In this document: piece by piece, positions 51,821-59,649 of the stretch
How positions within the stretch are numbered: the stretch's first letter is position 1
How the letters are laid out: every line of letters starts with the position of its first letter
From: Sinorhizobium fredii USDA 257
GTDB taxonomy: Bacteria; Pseudomonadota; Alphaproteobacteria; Rhizobiales; Rhizobiaceae
Direction: 5' to 3'
Length of the DNA stretch: 64,000 nt
Assembly: GCF_000265205.3 (NCBI RefSeq)
Contig: NC_018000.1
Location: 5,577,001 to 5,641,000, forward strand
Program-made: the position numbers and the translations under genes
The notes under the pieces: generated by a model
Database searches by the model: none
Seen by the model: the letters and a program-made list of their open reading frames with translations, nothing else
Told to the model about the DNA's origin: nothing

Positions 51821-52411
51821 CTTAACGTGCATGGCACGAAAGCGCATCCCGGCCGACCGGGCACAGCCAGACGGCAGTCCGTCTCCCCGGCGCCCGATCC
51901 ACCACCGCAAGGTCTCGGTGTCGCCGTCACGATGCCACCCCGAAACGCATGCGCTCCGTCAAGCGGCTGCCTAGACTAACCATAATTGGTATCTATCGCT
52001 TCCTTACATTCCGGACCACACTGCAATGGTCGCACGGCGTTTTGTGCGTCCCGGATAGTGTCTTGCGTAGGTTCGGAAGTATTTATATTGCGTTCACATG
52101 ACTAATCGTATGACTTCTTATTTCTGACGTAACAATTTGGACAGAGCCGAACCTCTGTCGCACAATTATATTGGAAAAAGAAATAGAAGATATCGAGACC
52201 CGCAGATGGATGATATCGCATTCCTCTGATTGCAGATGAGCCAGCGCCATAAGAATCCTAAATGAGATGAAAGGGTTTCGGTGCTGGCTCCCTCTCCTCA
52301 CGCCTCTCTTCGGACTCCGGCAAAGCCAAGCAAGAATTGACCCAGTGCTGTGTCATAGGCGCGGATCACCGCGGTCTTAAGGGAAGCATTTCGTCCTTCC
52401 GTGCCCTCCCG

Positions 52412-52939
52412 TTAGCGCGGGAAGGAATGTCGCTCGACGATATCCCAGATCCCCTTGTTGATCTTCATGATCTGATCGATCGCCTCACTGATCCTCGCCA
52501 GTTCGGCATCGTCGATCTGCTCGATCTTGCCGTATTTGATCGTTTCCTTGCTATCGAAGATGGCCATCAGCTGGGTGCTCGCCTGATCCCCGGTCTCGTC
52601 GAAGGAATAGATGCAATGGCTGTACTTGTTCCTGAGCTTCGCCTGCCTGCCCAGCTGCTGCGTCACGGCCAGGATCTCGTGCCTACGATCGGATGGCGTC
52701 TTAGCCATCTTCGCAAACCGCTCGACGAGCTCGATGCGGGCGCGTGTCGTGTTCAGCGTCAGGAAAATAATGACCGCGGTTTCCTTGTCCACATTCGCAA
52801 GGCCCGCAATCAGGTAGATAAGTAGGCTTTCCGTGTTCGTCCACGTGTAGTTCAGCTGCCCGATCAGAAGCAGGATCTCGTGAAATCGCTTCATGGGCCC
52901 TGTTTGCCGCTGCCGAACACCTCCAGCAGGATCGCTCAT
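52412..52939 (-). CDS. Hypothetical helical protein with HEPN-like RNxxxH motif
   Basis: A 175-residue, mostly alpha-helical soluble protein. ATG 52939 has GGGAGG six bases upstream, which fixes the start. No named family recognised. Residues about 110-115 (LRNKYSHC) match the R-N-x3-H signature of HEPN ribonucleases, preceded by long helices with conserved-looking acidic and basic faces (NTESLLIYLIAGL, TRARIELVERFAKMA), as in that fold. If so it could be an RNase or toxin; a non-catalytic HEPN-like protein is equally possible. It stands alone between gene-poor regions, typical of accessory DNA. Confidence 0.7.
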   Translation of the reverse strand: MSDPAGGVRQRQTGPMKRFHEILLLIGQLNYTWTNTESLLIYLIAGLANVDKETAVIIFLTLNTTRARIELVERFAKMAKTPSDRRHEILAVTQQLGRQAKLRNKYSHCIYSFDETGDQASTQLMAIFDSKETIKYGKIEQIDDAELARISEAIDQIMKINKGIWDIVERHSFPR

Positions 52940-53011
52940 ATCCGCCTCCCATTCATTTCTTCCGGTTGAATAGGTTTGGGCTTTAAGTTTGCCTGCCGCA
53001 AGTAGCCCCAA

Positions 53012-53447
53012 CGGAGTATAAACGCAAATCCATTCTTAAAATTGATCTTTTCTCAGAATACCTTTCCGCATGCGATCAACCTGGGGCTGACTAGCGCCCG
53101 CCACGACGACCCGACGGGCTAGCTCGAACTGACAGCTTACATTTCCTTCAACTTGGCAACAGACTGCCCGGGCAAAACGACGAGCAGGGAGGCTCGAGCC
53201 TGGGGACCGACACTGCGCACAATGCACAGGCGTCCTTCGAGAGGCCCGACGAGCTGCTCCACGATGGAGGAGGGCATCTACCACGACAATTTGAATGTCT
53301 GATCCCCGGTCGCGCTTGGCCGCCGGTGATCGAAATTCTTCACTGAAATAACTTTATTCATTTTCAACACCTGGACCGCACATCCATTAGCCGCGTGAGA
53401 GAAAAAGGTGGCTTGGTTGTCGCGGCCTCAATCTGAGGAAGACCATT
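53012..53447. other. Leader region before the Gly-rich protein gene
   Basis: About 435 bases without a credible gene. An 82-codon minus-strand frame (53036-53284) has no start signal or domain. An AT-rich stretch around 53340-53375 may contain the promoter of the secretion genes. Confidence 0.5.
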
Positions 53448-55163
53448 ATGGGCACCAACGACAAGACTTTCCTGTGGCCGTGGGAAGACCAATCACAGGA
53501 TCAGACGCAGGACCAAGCTCAGGCCGAGCTGCAGGCACAGCTGGAACTGCAGAAGCAGGGTCAGGGACAGGACCAAGGACAGGACCAGGGGCAGGGGCAG
53601 GACCAAGGACAGGACCAGGGGCAGGGCCAAGGACAGGACCAGGGGCAAGACCAATCGCAGTCCAGTGAATCCTACAATGGCAACAAGAACGGCAATGCCA
53701 ATGGCAATGGCAACGCCAACCTGAACGGTAACGGCAACCTGAACGGTAACGCCAACCTGAACGGTAACGCCAACTTCAACGCCAACGTCAACAAAAACGA
53801 GACCGAGGTTGACGTCGACGTGGACAGCAAGACTGAAGTCGACGTCGATGTGGACGTGGACCTCGACGGCTATAAGCCCTCGGATGACGATTTCGTCGAC
53901 ATCGACAACTCGACCATCGAAGGAATGGCCAGCATCAGCTTCAAGGACATCCTGAATGGCTCGCTTGACGGCGCCGGCAATGACGTCGGTAACGTCTTCA
54001 GCCAATCCGCCATCATGTCGGATGACGACACTCTGTCTGGCGTTACCAACAGTGGCACCTTGAACCAGAACGGCAGTGCTACTGGCGGTACTGCAAACTC
54101 CGAAGACGGCATCGACGCCGAGGCCGACGGTGGCAACGGCGGTGACGATGCCGATGCCGACGGTGGTAACGGTGGTGACGGCGGCACTGCGATCGGCGGC
54201 TTCGCGGGTGGCGGTGAGGCCGAGAGCGAGGCCGAGAGCGACGCGGACGGTGGCAACGGCTATGGCGGCGGCGCTTTGAGCGTTGGCGTTGGCGTTGGCG
54301 GCGACAGCGGCGACGCGAACGGCGGTACGGCAAACGGTGGCACCGGTGGTGCCGGCGCTGCGGGCGCAGGCGTCGGCCTCGGCCTCGGCCTCGGCCTCGG
54401 CGTCGGTGCCGCAGCCGGCGGTGACGGCGGCAACAGCAACGCTGGCGATGGGGACGATACCGGCGACATCGAGAGCGACGAAGCCGAAGCCGAAGACGCC
54501 GGCAACGGCGGCGACGGCATCGATGCCGACTTCGGGATCCCGATCCTGAACTTCGGTAATGACGGTGGCGACGGCGGCGATAATGACGGTGGCAACAGTG
54601 TCGCTTTCGGAAGGACCGGCGACTCGAATGGCGGCAGCTCCGGTGATGCCGGCGACGGCGGCAATGCGCTTGGTGCTGGCTTCGGCGCCGGATCGGGCGT
54701 CGGCCTCGGCGCCGGCATCGGTGGCGACGGCGGTAACGCCAATGCTTCCGCGGATGGCGGAACGACCGGTGACGGCGGAGCCGGAAACGGCACAAGCACG
54801 GCGACCGGCGGTGAAGGCGATGGCGGCCTCGCTCTCGCCGGTGCATGGGCTGGCGATGCCTTTGCCTCAGGCGGCACGGGCGGTGCGGCGAACGCCGGTG
54901 GTGGCGGTGGCGGTGGTGCAGGTGGCACTGCCACGACCGGAGACGGCGGCAATGGCAATGCCGGCACCTGGGGTTCCCACAATGGCGACGATAGTTTCCT
55001 CGAAGGAATCTCCTCGGCATCGGCCGATGCGGTGATCGACACCAACGCCTTCAACCAGCAGATCGTGCTTGGTGCCAACCTGCAGGGCAACACCATCGAC
55101 ATGACGGTCGTCGGCGGCAACTACAGCTCGACGGCCATCGGCGAAGACGAAGACGCCGCATAA
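53448..55163 (+). CDS. Large low-complexity Gln/Asn/Gly-rich protein, probable type I secretion substrate
   Basis: A 571-residue protein without signal peptide. Layout: MGTNDKTFLWPWEDQ start, then a Q-D-Q-G repeat tract (about 15-70) and an Asn/Gly tract (about 75-115, NLNGNAN repeats). A VDVDVD acidic block, a short structured segment (about 135-200) and a very long Gly/Asp/Ala-rich region (GGNGGD-like, about 200-510) follow. The C-terminal 45 residues are non-repetitive and contain NAFNQQIVLGANLQGN. Acidic, Cys-free and Gly-rich with a distinct C-terminus, it fits proteins exported by type I systems, and an ABC exporter is encoded 2 kb downstream. The Gly region gives long antisense open frames that are not genes. 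Role unknown; matrix, fibre or adhesin are possibilities. Confidence 0.85.
   Translation: MGTNDKTFLWPWEDQSQDQTQDQAQAELQAQLELQKQGQGQDQGQDQGQGQDQGQDQGQGQGQDQGQDQSQSSESYNGNKNGNANGNGNANLNGNGNLNGNANLNGNANFNANVNKNETEVDVDVDSKTEVDVDVDVDLDGYKPSDDDFVDIDNSTIEGMASISFKDILNGSLDGAGNDVGNVFSQSAIMSDDDTLSGVTNSGTLNQNGSATGGTANSEDGIDAEADGGNGGDDADADGGNGGDGGTAIGGFAGGGEAESEAESDADGGNGYGGGALSVGVGVGGDSGDANGGTANGGTGGAGAAGAGVGLGLGLGLGVGAAAGGDGGNSNAGDGDDTGDIESDEAEAEDAGNGGDGIDADFGIPILNFGNDGGDGGDNDGGNSVAFGRTGDSNGGSSGDAGDGGNALGAGFGAGSGVGLGAGIGGDGGNANASADGGTTGDGGAGNGTSTATGGEGDGGLALAGAWAGDAFASGGTGGAANAGGGGGGGAGGTATTGDGGNGNAGTWGSHNGDDSFLEGISSASADAVIDTNAFNQQIVLGANLQGNTIDMTVVGGNYSSTAIGEDEDAA
53560..53655 (+). repeat. Tandem 30-base repeats coding Gln/Gly/Asp
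   Basis: About three imperfect units of a 30-base sequence (CAGGACCAAGGACAGGACC core) encode the Q-D-Q-G tract. Such in-frame repeats can vary in copy number by slippage. Confidence 0.75.
53718..53780 (+). repeat. Tandem 18-base repeats coding Asn-Leu-Asn-Gly-Asn-Ala
   Basis: Three near-identical 18-base units (53718, 53736, 53754; AACCTGAACGGTAACGSC) plus a partial fourth, all in frame. Confidence 0.8.
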
Positions 55164-55273
55164 CAGTGAGGCGACACTACCGGTTCGCAACTTCGCAATC
55201 GGTCATTGAACTGGACTGCGCGGGTTCGCCCCGCGCAGTCCACCAGCACCGAAATTAAAAAAGGGGGCTGACA

Positions 55274-55735
55274 ATGACCCTGTATTTCGACAAGACGACC
55301 GAGGCGATCGCCCACTTCGTCGGCCTGTTCGCCATAGCTCTTGAAGAAATTCGCCTGCGCGACGCCTATGAAGAATTCAAGGCTCACCAGAAAGCGCAAG
55401 AGGAGCCACCGCAGCTCCCTTCCGTGCCGGTCACGGTAAAGGCACCCTACGAACTCAAGGATTTCGACCCCCGTATTCCCTACCGTCCGGCGGAGCCGGA
55501 GCAGGTCGAGCCGACCCCGGGCCTCTATCCCGGGCTTCGTCCCCCGGAAATACCGATTGCGCGGCCGGGTGCAGAAATCGACACCCCCCCGTTTTCACCC
55601 GCGGCAGCTCGAGCTCGTCATCCGCGGGCGCACCTGAATTTCAAATCGATCCGCCCGGTTCCGTGGCAGTCTACGCATCGCAGCAGATCCGGCTTTCTGA
55701 CAACGACTCCGTTAATCTTGGCGGCCACGGACTGA
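55274..55735 (+). CDS. 5' part of the split repeat-protein gene (frameshift candidate)
   Basis: ATG 55274 follows AAAAAAGGGGG and opens a 153-codon frame. Residues 1-45 look helical (IAHFVGLFAIALEEIRLRDA). Residues 55-106 are Pro/Glu-rich like a linker. After a run of seven C (55584-55590) the frame continues as Arg/Ser-rich, unprotein-like sequence. The other frame beyond the C7 tract reads straight into the next repeat protein. A one-base change there would fuse both into one protein of about 669 residues. I therefore treat this as the N-terminal part of that gene, split by a frameshift, a sequencing error or programmed slippage. Confidence 0.7.
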   Translation: MTLYFDKTTEAIAHFVGLFAIALEEIRLRDAYEEFKAHQKAQEEPPQLPSVPVTVKAPYELKDFDPRIPYRPAEPEQVEPTPGLYPGLRPPEIPIARPGAEIDTPPFSPAAARARHPRAHLNFKSIRPVPWQSTHRSRSGFLTTTPLILAATD

Positions 55736-57282
55736 AGTTTTCCGTGCAGGTGGACAACAGCGCCCTGATGAACGATCTCATCGAAGCGGCGCGGCAGATT
55801 TCTCCGCTCGGCGGCGCGGAGATTCCCGGTTCCCCGGAGGAGATCGCCACCTTCATCAGCACGACGGCTGAGCAGCTTGAGGCCTTTACCGCGGAACAGG
55901 ACGGACAGGAAGGCACTGTCGTCGCGAAAGGCGAGACGGTCGAAGGCACCTTTGTTAACGGAGAAATCGTAGAGGAGGCGCCGAGTCTCGATGACTACCT
56001 GCCGCCACCCGAGGAAACACCGGACGACAAGACGGCCACCTCCAGTCACGCCAGCGGCAACTTCACGGCGGGCCAGGGCAAGGTCTCGATCGAGGCATCG
56101 GTCGAGCTGGAAGCGGGCGGCAATACGCTGATCAATTCCGTCGAGCTGACGAGCAACTGGCTGCAGTCGCAAGTGCTCGCTGTCGCCGGCGACCATGTCG
56201 AGCTCAACGCAATCGTCCAGATCAATGTCCTGTCCGACAACGATCTCTTGAGCCCCACCCTCAACGGCTGGAACCTCGACCCGGGCAAACCGACCGAGGC
56301 CTTCAACATCGCGATGTTCAAACATCTCGACCCGGAGCCTAGCAATGAAGAGCAGGTCGGAGCCGGAGGCTTTCCGACGGCTTGGGCGATTACCGAGATC
56401 AAGGGCGACCTCTTGATCATGAACTGGTTCGAGCAATTCACATTGATGACAGATGAGGACACGGCCATCCTGGCATCGGCCGGCACGACCACTTCGATCA
56501 TCACCGGCGACAACACCGCGATCAACAATGTCTCCCTCGCGGAGCTCGGACACTATTACGATCTCATCTTCATCGGCGGCAATGTCTACGACGCCAACAT
56601 CATCCAGCAGTTGAACCTCCTGCTCGACAACGACCTGGTCGGTGCGGTCGAGGGTTTCGGCACAAGCGGCAAGGGCTCCGCCTCCACCGACGGCAACCTG
56701 CTCTGGAACGAAGCGGGGATCGTCGAAGCCGGTGGCGCGTCCAGCGTCAAGCCGATGCCGAAATCCTATCTCGACGCCTTCGGCGATCTCGCAAGCGGGA
56801 AAAAATCGCTGCCGGACGGCGTGCTAAAGGATGGCGCCTTCGCTGGTATGGACGGCCTGCGGGTGCTTTATATTTCAGGCGACCTCATCAACCTCAACTA
56901 CCTCAAGCAAACCAACATTCTGGGCGACAGCGACCAAATTGCGCTCGCCATGAGCAAGCTTGTCGCCAATTCGGATGCGGACTGGACGATTTCGACGGGT
57001 TCGAACGCCTTGGTCAACTACGCCGGGATCATCGACGTCGATGCCGGCCAGACCATTTATACGGGTGGCACCGCCTATTCGGACGAGATCCTGATCCAGG
57101 CCGAACTGATCAGGACCGAACCTTACCTCGGGGGCCAGGATCCTGACGCGCTCGTCAGCGAAGCGGTTGCCTTCCTCGGCGAGGACATGATGGCCCCCGA
57201 TTCCGGCCCGCAACCGCCGGATCATGCGCCGCCTCCGCTCGATACGACGAACGCCGATCCCATGCATAGCATGCTGGCCTGA
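55663..57282 (+). CDS. Repeat protein with N..Q.N.L.D.D motifs, probable surface or secreted protein
   Basis: A 539-codon frame without signal peptide and without Cys. Two alternating short motifs recur: B (GGNVYDANIIQQLNLLL, then DND; also at about residues 176, 248, 406 and, weaker, 467) and A (GGNTLINSVEL, GDNTAINNVSL, DGNLLWNEAGI, GSNALVNYAGI). The arrangement suggests a beta-rich repeat structure, possibly binding Ca2+ through the Asp residues; this is a guess. The GTG at 55663 has no ribosome binding site, and the frame is open upstream to the C7 tract, so it is probably the continuation of the preceding frame. It ends 20 bases before the ABC exporter gene and is a candidate substrate of it. 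I recognise no named family. Confidence 0.85.
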   Translation: MAVYASQQIRLSDNDSVNLGGHGLKFSVQVDNSALMNDLIEAARQISPLGGAEIPGSPEEIATFISTTAEQLEAFTAEQDGQEGTVVAKGETVEGTFVNGEIVEEAPSLDDYLPPPEETPDDKTATSSHASGNFTAGQGKVSIEASVELEAGGNTLINSVELTSNWLQSQVLAVAGDHVELNAIVQINVLSDNDLLSPTLNGWNLDPGKPTEAFNIAMFKHLDPEPSNEEQVGAGGFPTAWAITEIKGDLLIMNWFEQFTLMTDEDTAILASAGTTTSIITGDNTAINNVSLAELGHYYDLIFIGGNVYDANIIQQLNLLLDNDLVGAVEGFGTSGKGSASTDGNLLWNEAGIVEAGGASSVKPMPKSYLDAFGDLASGKKSLPDGVLKDGAFAGMDGLRVLYISGDLINLNYLKQTNILGDSDQIALAMSKLVANSDADWTISTGSNALVNYAGIIDVDAGQTIYTGGTAYSDEILIQAELIRTEPYLGGQDPDALVSEAVAFLGEDMMAPDSGPQPPDHAPPPLDTTNADPMHSMLA

Positions 57283-57302
57283 TCGGACCGCGAGGGGCGA
57301 CG

Positions 57303-59642
57303 ATGACCGACGACCGCGATCCGTCCTTTGAACATTTCACGATAAACGGCGACGAGGCTGCGGAGGAGGCGGATTCCTCGCCGCAGACGCCGAAGGCGGA
57401 GGCTGCCCGGCAGCAATTGCTCCGCAAGATCGACCGCAGGGAAGATATTTTGGATCGCACTGTTAAGGAGTTCGACCAGGTGATTGACCAGCTTCGCGGC
57501 ACGGCGGCCGCAAGAACCAGCCAACAAACCGATCATGACGATACGGCCGCACCGCCCGTTTGCGAACGGCGTGCGGCGCCCGAGGTCATGCAACAGACAG
57601 TCATGCAACAGACAAGGACGCCCCCGCTGATGGCCGATAACGCGAACACCGCGCAAATCGTGCCTGGCCCGCATGGAGGCGATGCCGGCCAGCGTCCGCC
57701 CGTCCAGGAGGCCCGCAAGCCGGAGCCGCGCTTCGAAAAGCCGAGCGTCGAGACGAGGGCTGAAGTCAAGGACAGGTCTTCAATACCGGGTATGGTGGTG
57801 ATCGACGGCGACCGCGGCCCCATCAAGGCCGAGCCACGATCCCCCGACAAAGGGGGCTCCTCGGGCGGCGGCGGGGGTGGTCATGGCGGCGGAGGCGGAG
57901 GCGTTTTCCATAAACGTCTCGGGCCGGTCGATTTTTCCGCCAGTCTCAAGGCCGGTTTGCAGGCCATCAAGCAGAACCTGATGGTCGTGATGGTCTTCAC
58001 GCTCGCCACCAACGTGCTGGTGCTCGCCATACCGATCTATCTGTTTCAGATCTCGGACCGCGTGCTGACCAGTCGCTCGATCGACACGCTGGTCATGCTC
58101 ACCGCGCTGATCATCGGCGCGGTCATTCTGCAGGCTGTTTTCGACGGAATCCGCCGCATGATCCTCATGCGGACGGCGGTGGAGGTTGCCGCTCAGCTCG
58201 GCGCGCCAATCCTCAGTGCGGCGGCCCGAGCCTCGCTTCACAGCAACGGGCGGGAATATCAGACCCTTGGCGACTTGCAGCAGCTTCGCTCCTTCCTCGT
58301 ATCGAGCACGCTGCTGTCCTTCCTCGACGCCCCGATCGCGCCGTTCTTCGTCCTGGCGGTCTTTCTGATCCACCCGCATCTTGGCTTCATCGTCATTACT
58401 TCCGCCTTGTTTCTCCTCATTGTCACCTTGGTGAACCAGAGAGCGACCGCCGCTCCCTTCGGCGAGGCCAACACCTTCCAGGGCAAGGCGAACCTCCATC
58501 TCGACTCCATGTCGCGCAATTCGCAGATCATCAATGCGCTTGCGATGATCCCGGAAGCCGTCCGCATCTGGGGGAAGGACATGGCGGGATCGCTAAAGGC
58601 GCAAGTCGTGGCGCAGGACCGCAACATCGCGCTTGCCTCGCTCTCCAAAGCCATTCGGCTGCTCACCCAGGTCACCATGCTCGGCTGGGGCGCCAATCTC
58701 GCGCTTCACGGCCAACTCACTGGCGGCATGGTAATCGCCGCATCGATCGTCGCCGGCCGTGCGCTCGGCCCGATCGAAGGCGCAATCGAAGGCTGGAATC
58801 AGGTGATCCAGGTGCGCGCCGCCTATGGGCGCATCGCTTCGTTGCTCCAGAGCTCGCCGCTTAATTTTGAGCGGCTGAAGCTGCCGCGCCCCGAAGGGCG
58901 CCTGGACGTCGAGCGGCTGCTCTTCGTCCCGAACGGCACCAAGCGCGTGGTCCTCAACGGCGTGACGTTCTCGCTCAACCCTGGCGACTCGCTTGCCGTG
59001 ATCGGCAGTTCCGGAGCTGGCAAGACGACGCTCGGCAAGATGCTTGTCGGGTCCATCCTGCCGACATCTGGAAATGTGCGCCTCGACCTCATGGACTTGA
59101 GGAACTGGGATCAGCGCCAGTTCGGCGAAAGCATCGGCTACCTCCCGCAGGACGTCCAGCTCTTTCCCGGAACGATCAAGGCCAATATTGCGCGCATGCA
59201 GGAGGACGCCACCGACGCCGACATCTATGCGGCCGCCAAATTGGCCGACGTGCACGACATGATCGCGTCACTGCCGCACGGCTACGAGACCTTCGTCGCG
59301 GCCGACGGATCACCGCTTTCCGGCGGGCAAAAGCAGCGCGTCGCGCTTGCCCGGGCTTTCTTCGGCAATCCGCGCATGGTGCTGCTGGACGAGCCGAATT
59401 CCAATCTCGACAGTGCCGGCGAGGCGGCGCTGACGCGGGCACTTGCCCATGCGAAGAAGCAGAAAATCACCGTCGTTACCATTACCCAGCGGCCCGCCCT
59501 CCTCAACAGTGTGGACAAGGTATTGCTTCTAGTGAACGGCACCGTAGCGCTTTTCGGCATGCGCCAGGATGTGCTGAAGGCCCTCTCCTCGCGCGGCATG
59601 AACTTCGAGGGCAACCCGGTCGACCACAATCAGCTTACGTAG
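57303..59642 (+). CDS. Type I secretion ABC transporter with long N-terminal extension
   Basis: A 779-residue ABC exporter of the PrtD/LapB class. The first 205 residues are a polar, Pro/Gln-rich extension ending in a poly-Gly linker (GGSSGGGGGGHGGGGGGVF). The six-helix membrane domain (about 220-500) and the ATPase follow: Walker A GSSGAGKTT near residue 564, LSGGQKQRVALARAF near 670 and VLLDEPNSNLD. No C39 peptidase domain is present, so substrates should carry an uncleaved C-terminal signal. The H-loop His is Gln here (VVTITQRPALLN). It is followed after seven bases by an HlyD gene. Confidence 0.93.
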   Translation: MTDDRDPSFEHFTINGDEAAEEADSSPQTPKAEAARQQLLRKIDRREDILDRTVKEFDQVIDQLRGTAAARTSQQTDHDDTAAPPVCERRAAPEVMQQTVMQQTRTPPLMADNANTAQIVPGPHGGDAGQRPPVQEARKPEPRFEKPSVETRAEVKDRSSIPGMVVIDGDRGPIKAEPRSPDKGGSSGGGGGGHGGGGGGVFHKRLGPVDFSASLKAGLQAIKQNLMVVMVFTLATNVLVLAIPIYLFQISDRVLTSRSIDTLVMLTALIIGAVILQAVFDGIRRMILMRTAVEVAAQLGAPILSAAARASLHSNGREYQTLGDLQQLRSFLVSSTLLSFLDAPIAPFFVLAVFLIHPHLGFIVITSALFLLIVTLVNQRATAAPFGEANTFQGKANLHLDSMSRNSQIINALAMIPEAVRIWGKDMAGSLKAQVVAQDRNIALASLSKAIRLLTQVTMLGWGANLALHGQLTGGMVIAASIVAGRALGPIEGAIEGWNQVIQVRAAYGRIASLLQSSPLNFERLKLPRPEGRLDVERLLFVPNGTKRVVLNGVTFSLNPGDSLAVIGSSGAGKTTLGKMLVGSILPTSGNVRLDLMDLRNWDQRQFGESIGYLPQDVQLFPGTIKANIARMQEDATDADIYAAAKLADVHDMIASLPHGYETFVAADGSPLSGGQKQRVALARAFFGNPRMVLLDEPNSNLDSAGEAALTRALAHAKKQKITVVTITQRPALLNSVDKVLLLVNGTVALFGMRQDVLKALSSRGMNFEGNPVDHNQLT

Positions 59643-59649
59643 GCACCCC

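Larger units (their letters stand above)
51246..52411. other. 1.2 kb gene-free region with palindromes
   Basis: No convincing coding frame on either strand. AT-rich at both ends (51250-51420 and 51970-52260) and GC-rich in the middle. It contains ACGAATTC-N11-GAATTCGT (51335-51361), the perfect 16-base palindrome ACAATGTTAACATTGT (51805-51820), GTGC-ATG-GCAC nearby and ACCATAATTGGT around 51978. It could hold small RNA genes or decayed DNA; none recognised. Confidence 0.6.

Noticed and set aside
53036..53284. 82-codon - frame before the Gly-rich gene
   Set aside because: Arg/Ala-rich, no ribosome binding site, no recognisable pattern.
53560..53780. Tandem repeats considered as a CRISPR array
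   Set aside because: Units are contiguous without unique spacers, are in frame and encode Q/N tracts; no cas genes are nearby.
54079..55120. Arg/His-rich and Pro/Ser-rich - frames opposite the Gly-rich gene
   Set aside because: Products of the GGC/GGT-rich repeats read backward; the + frame has the start signal and defined termini.
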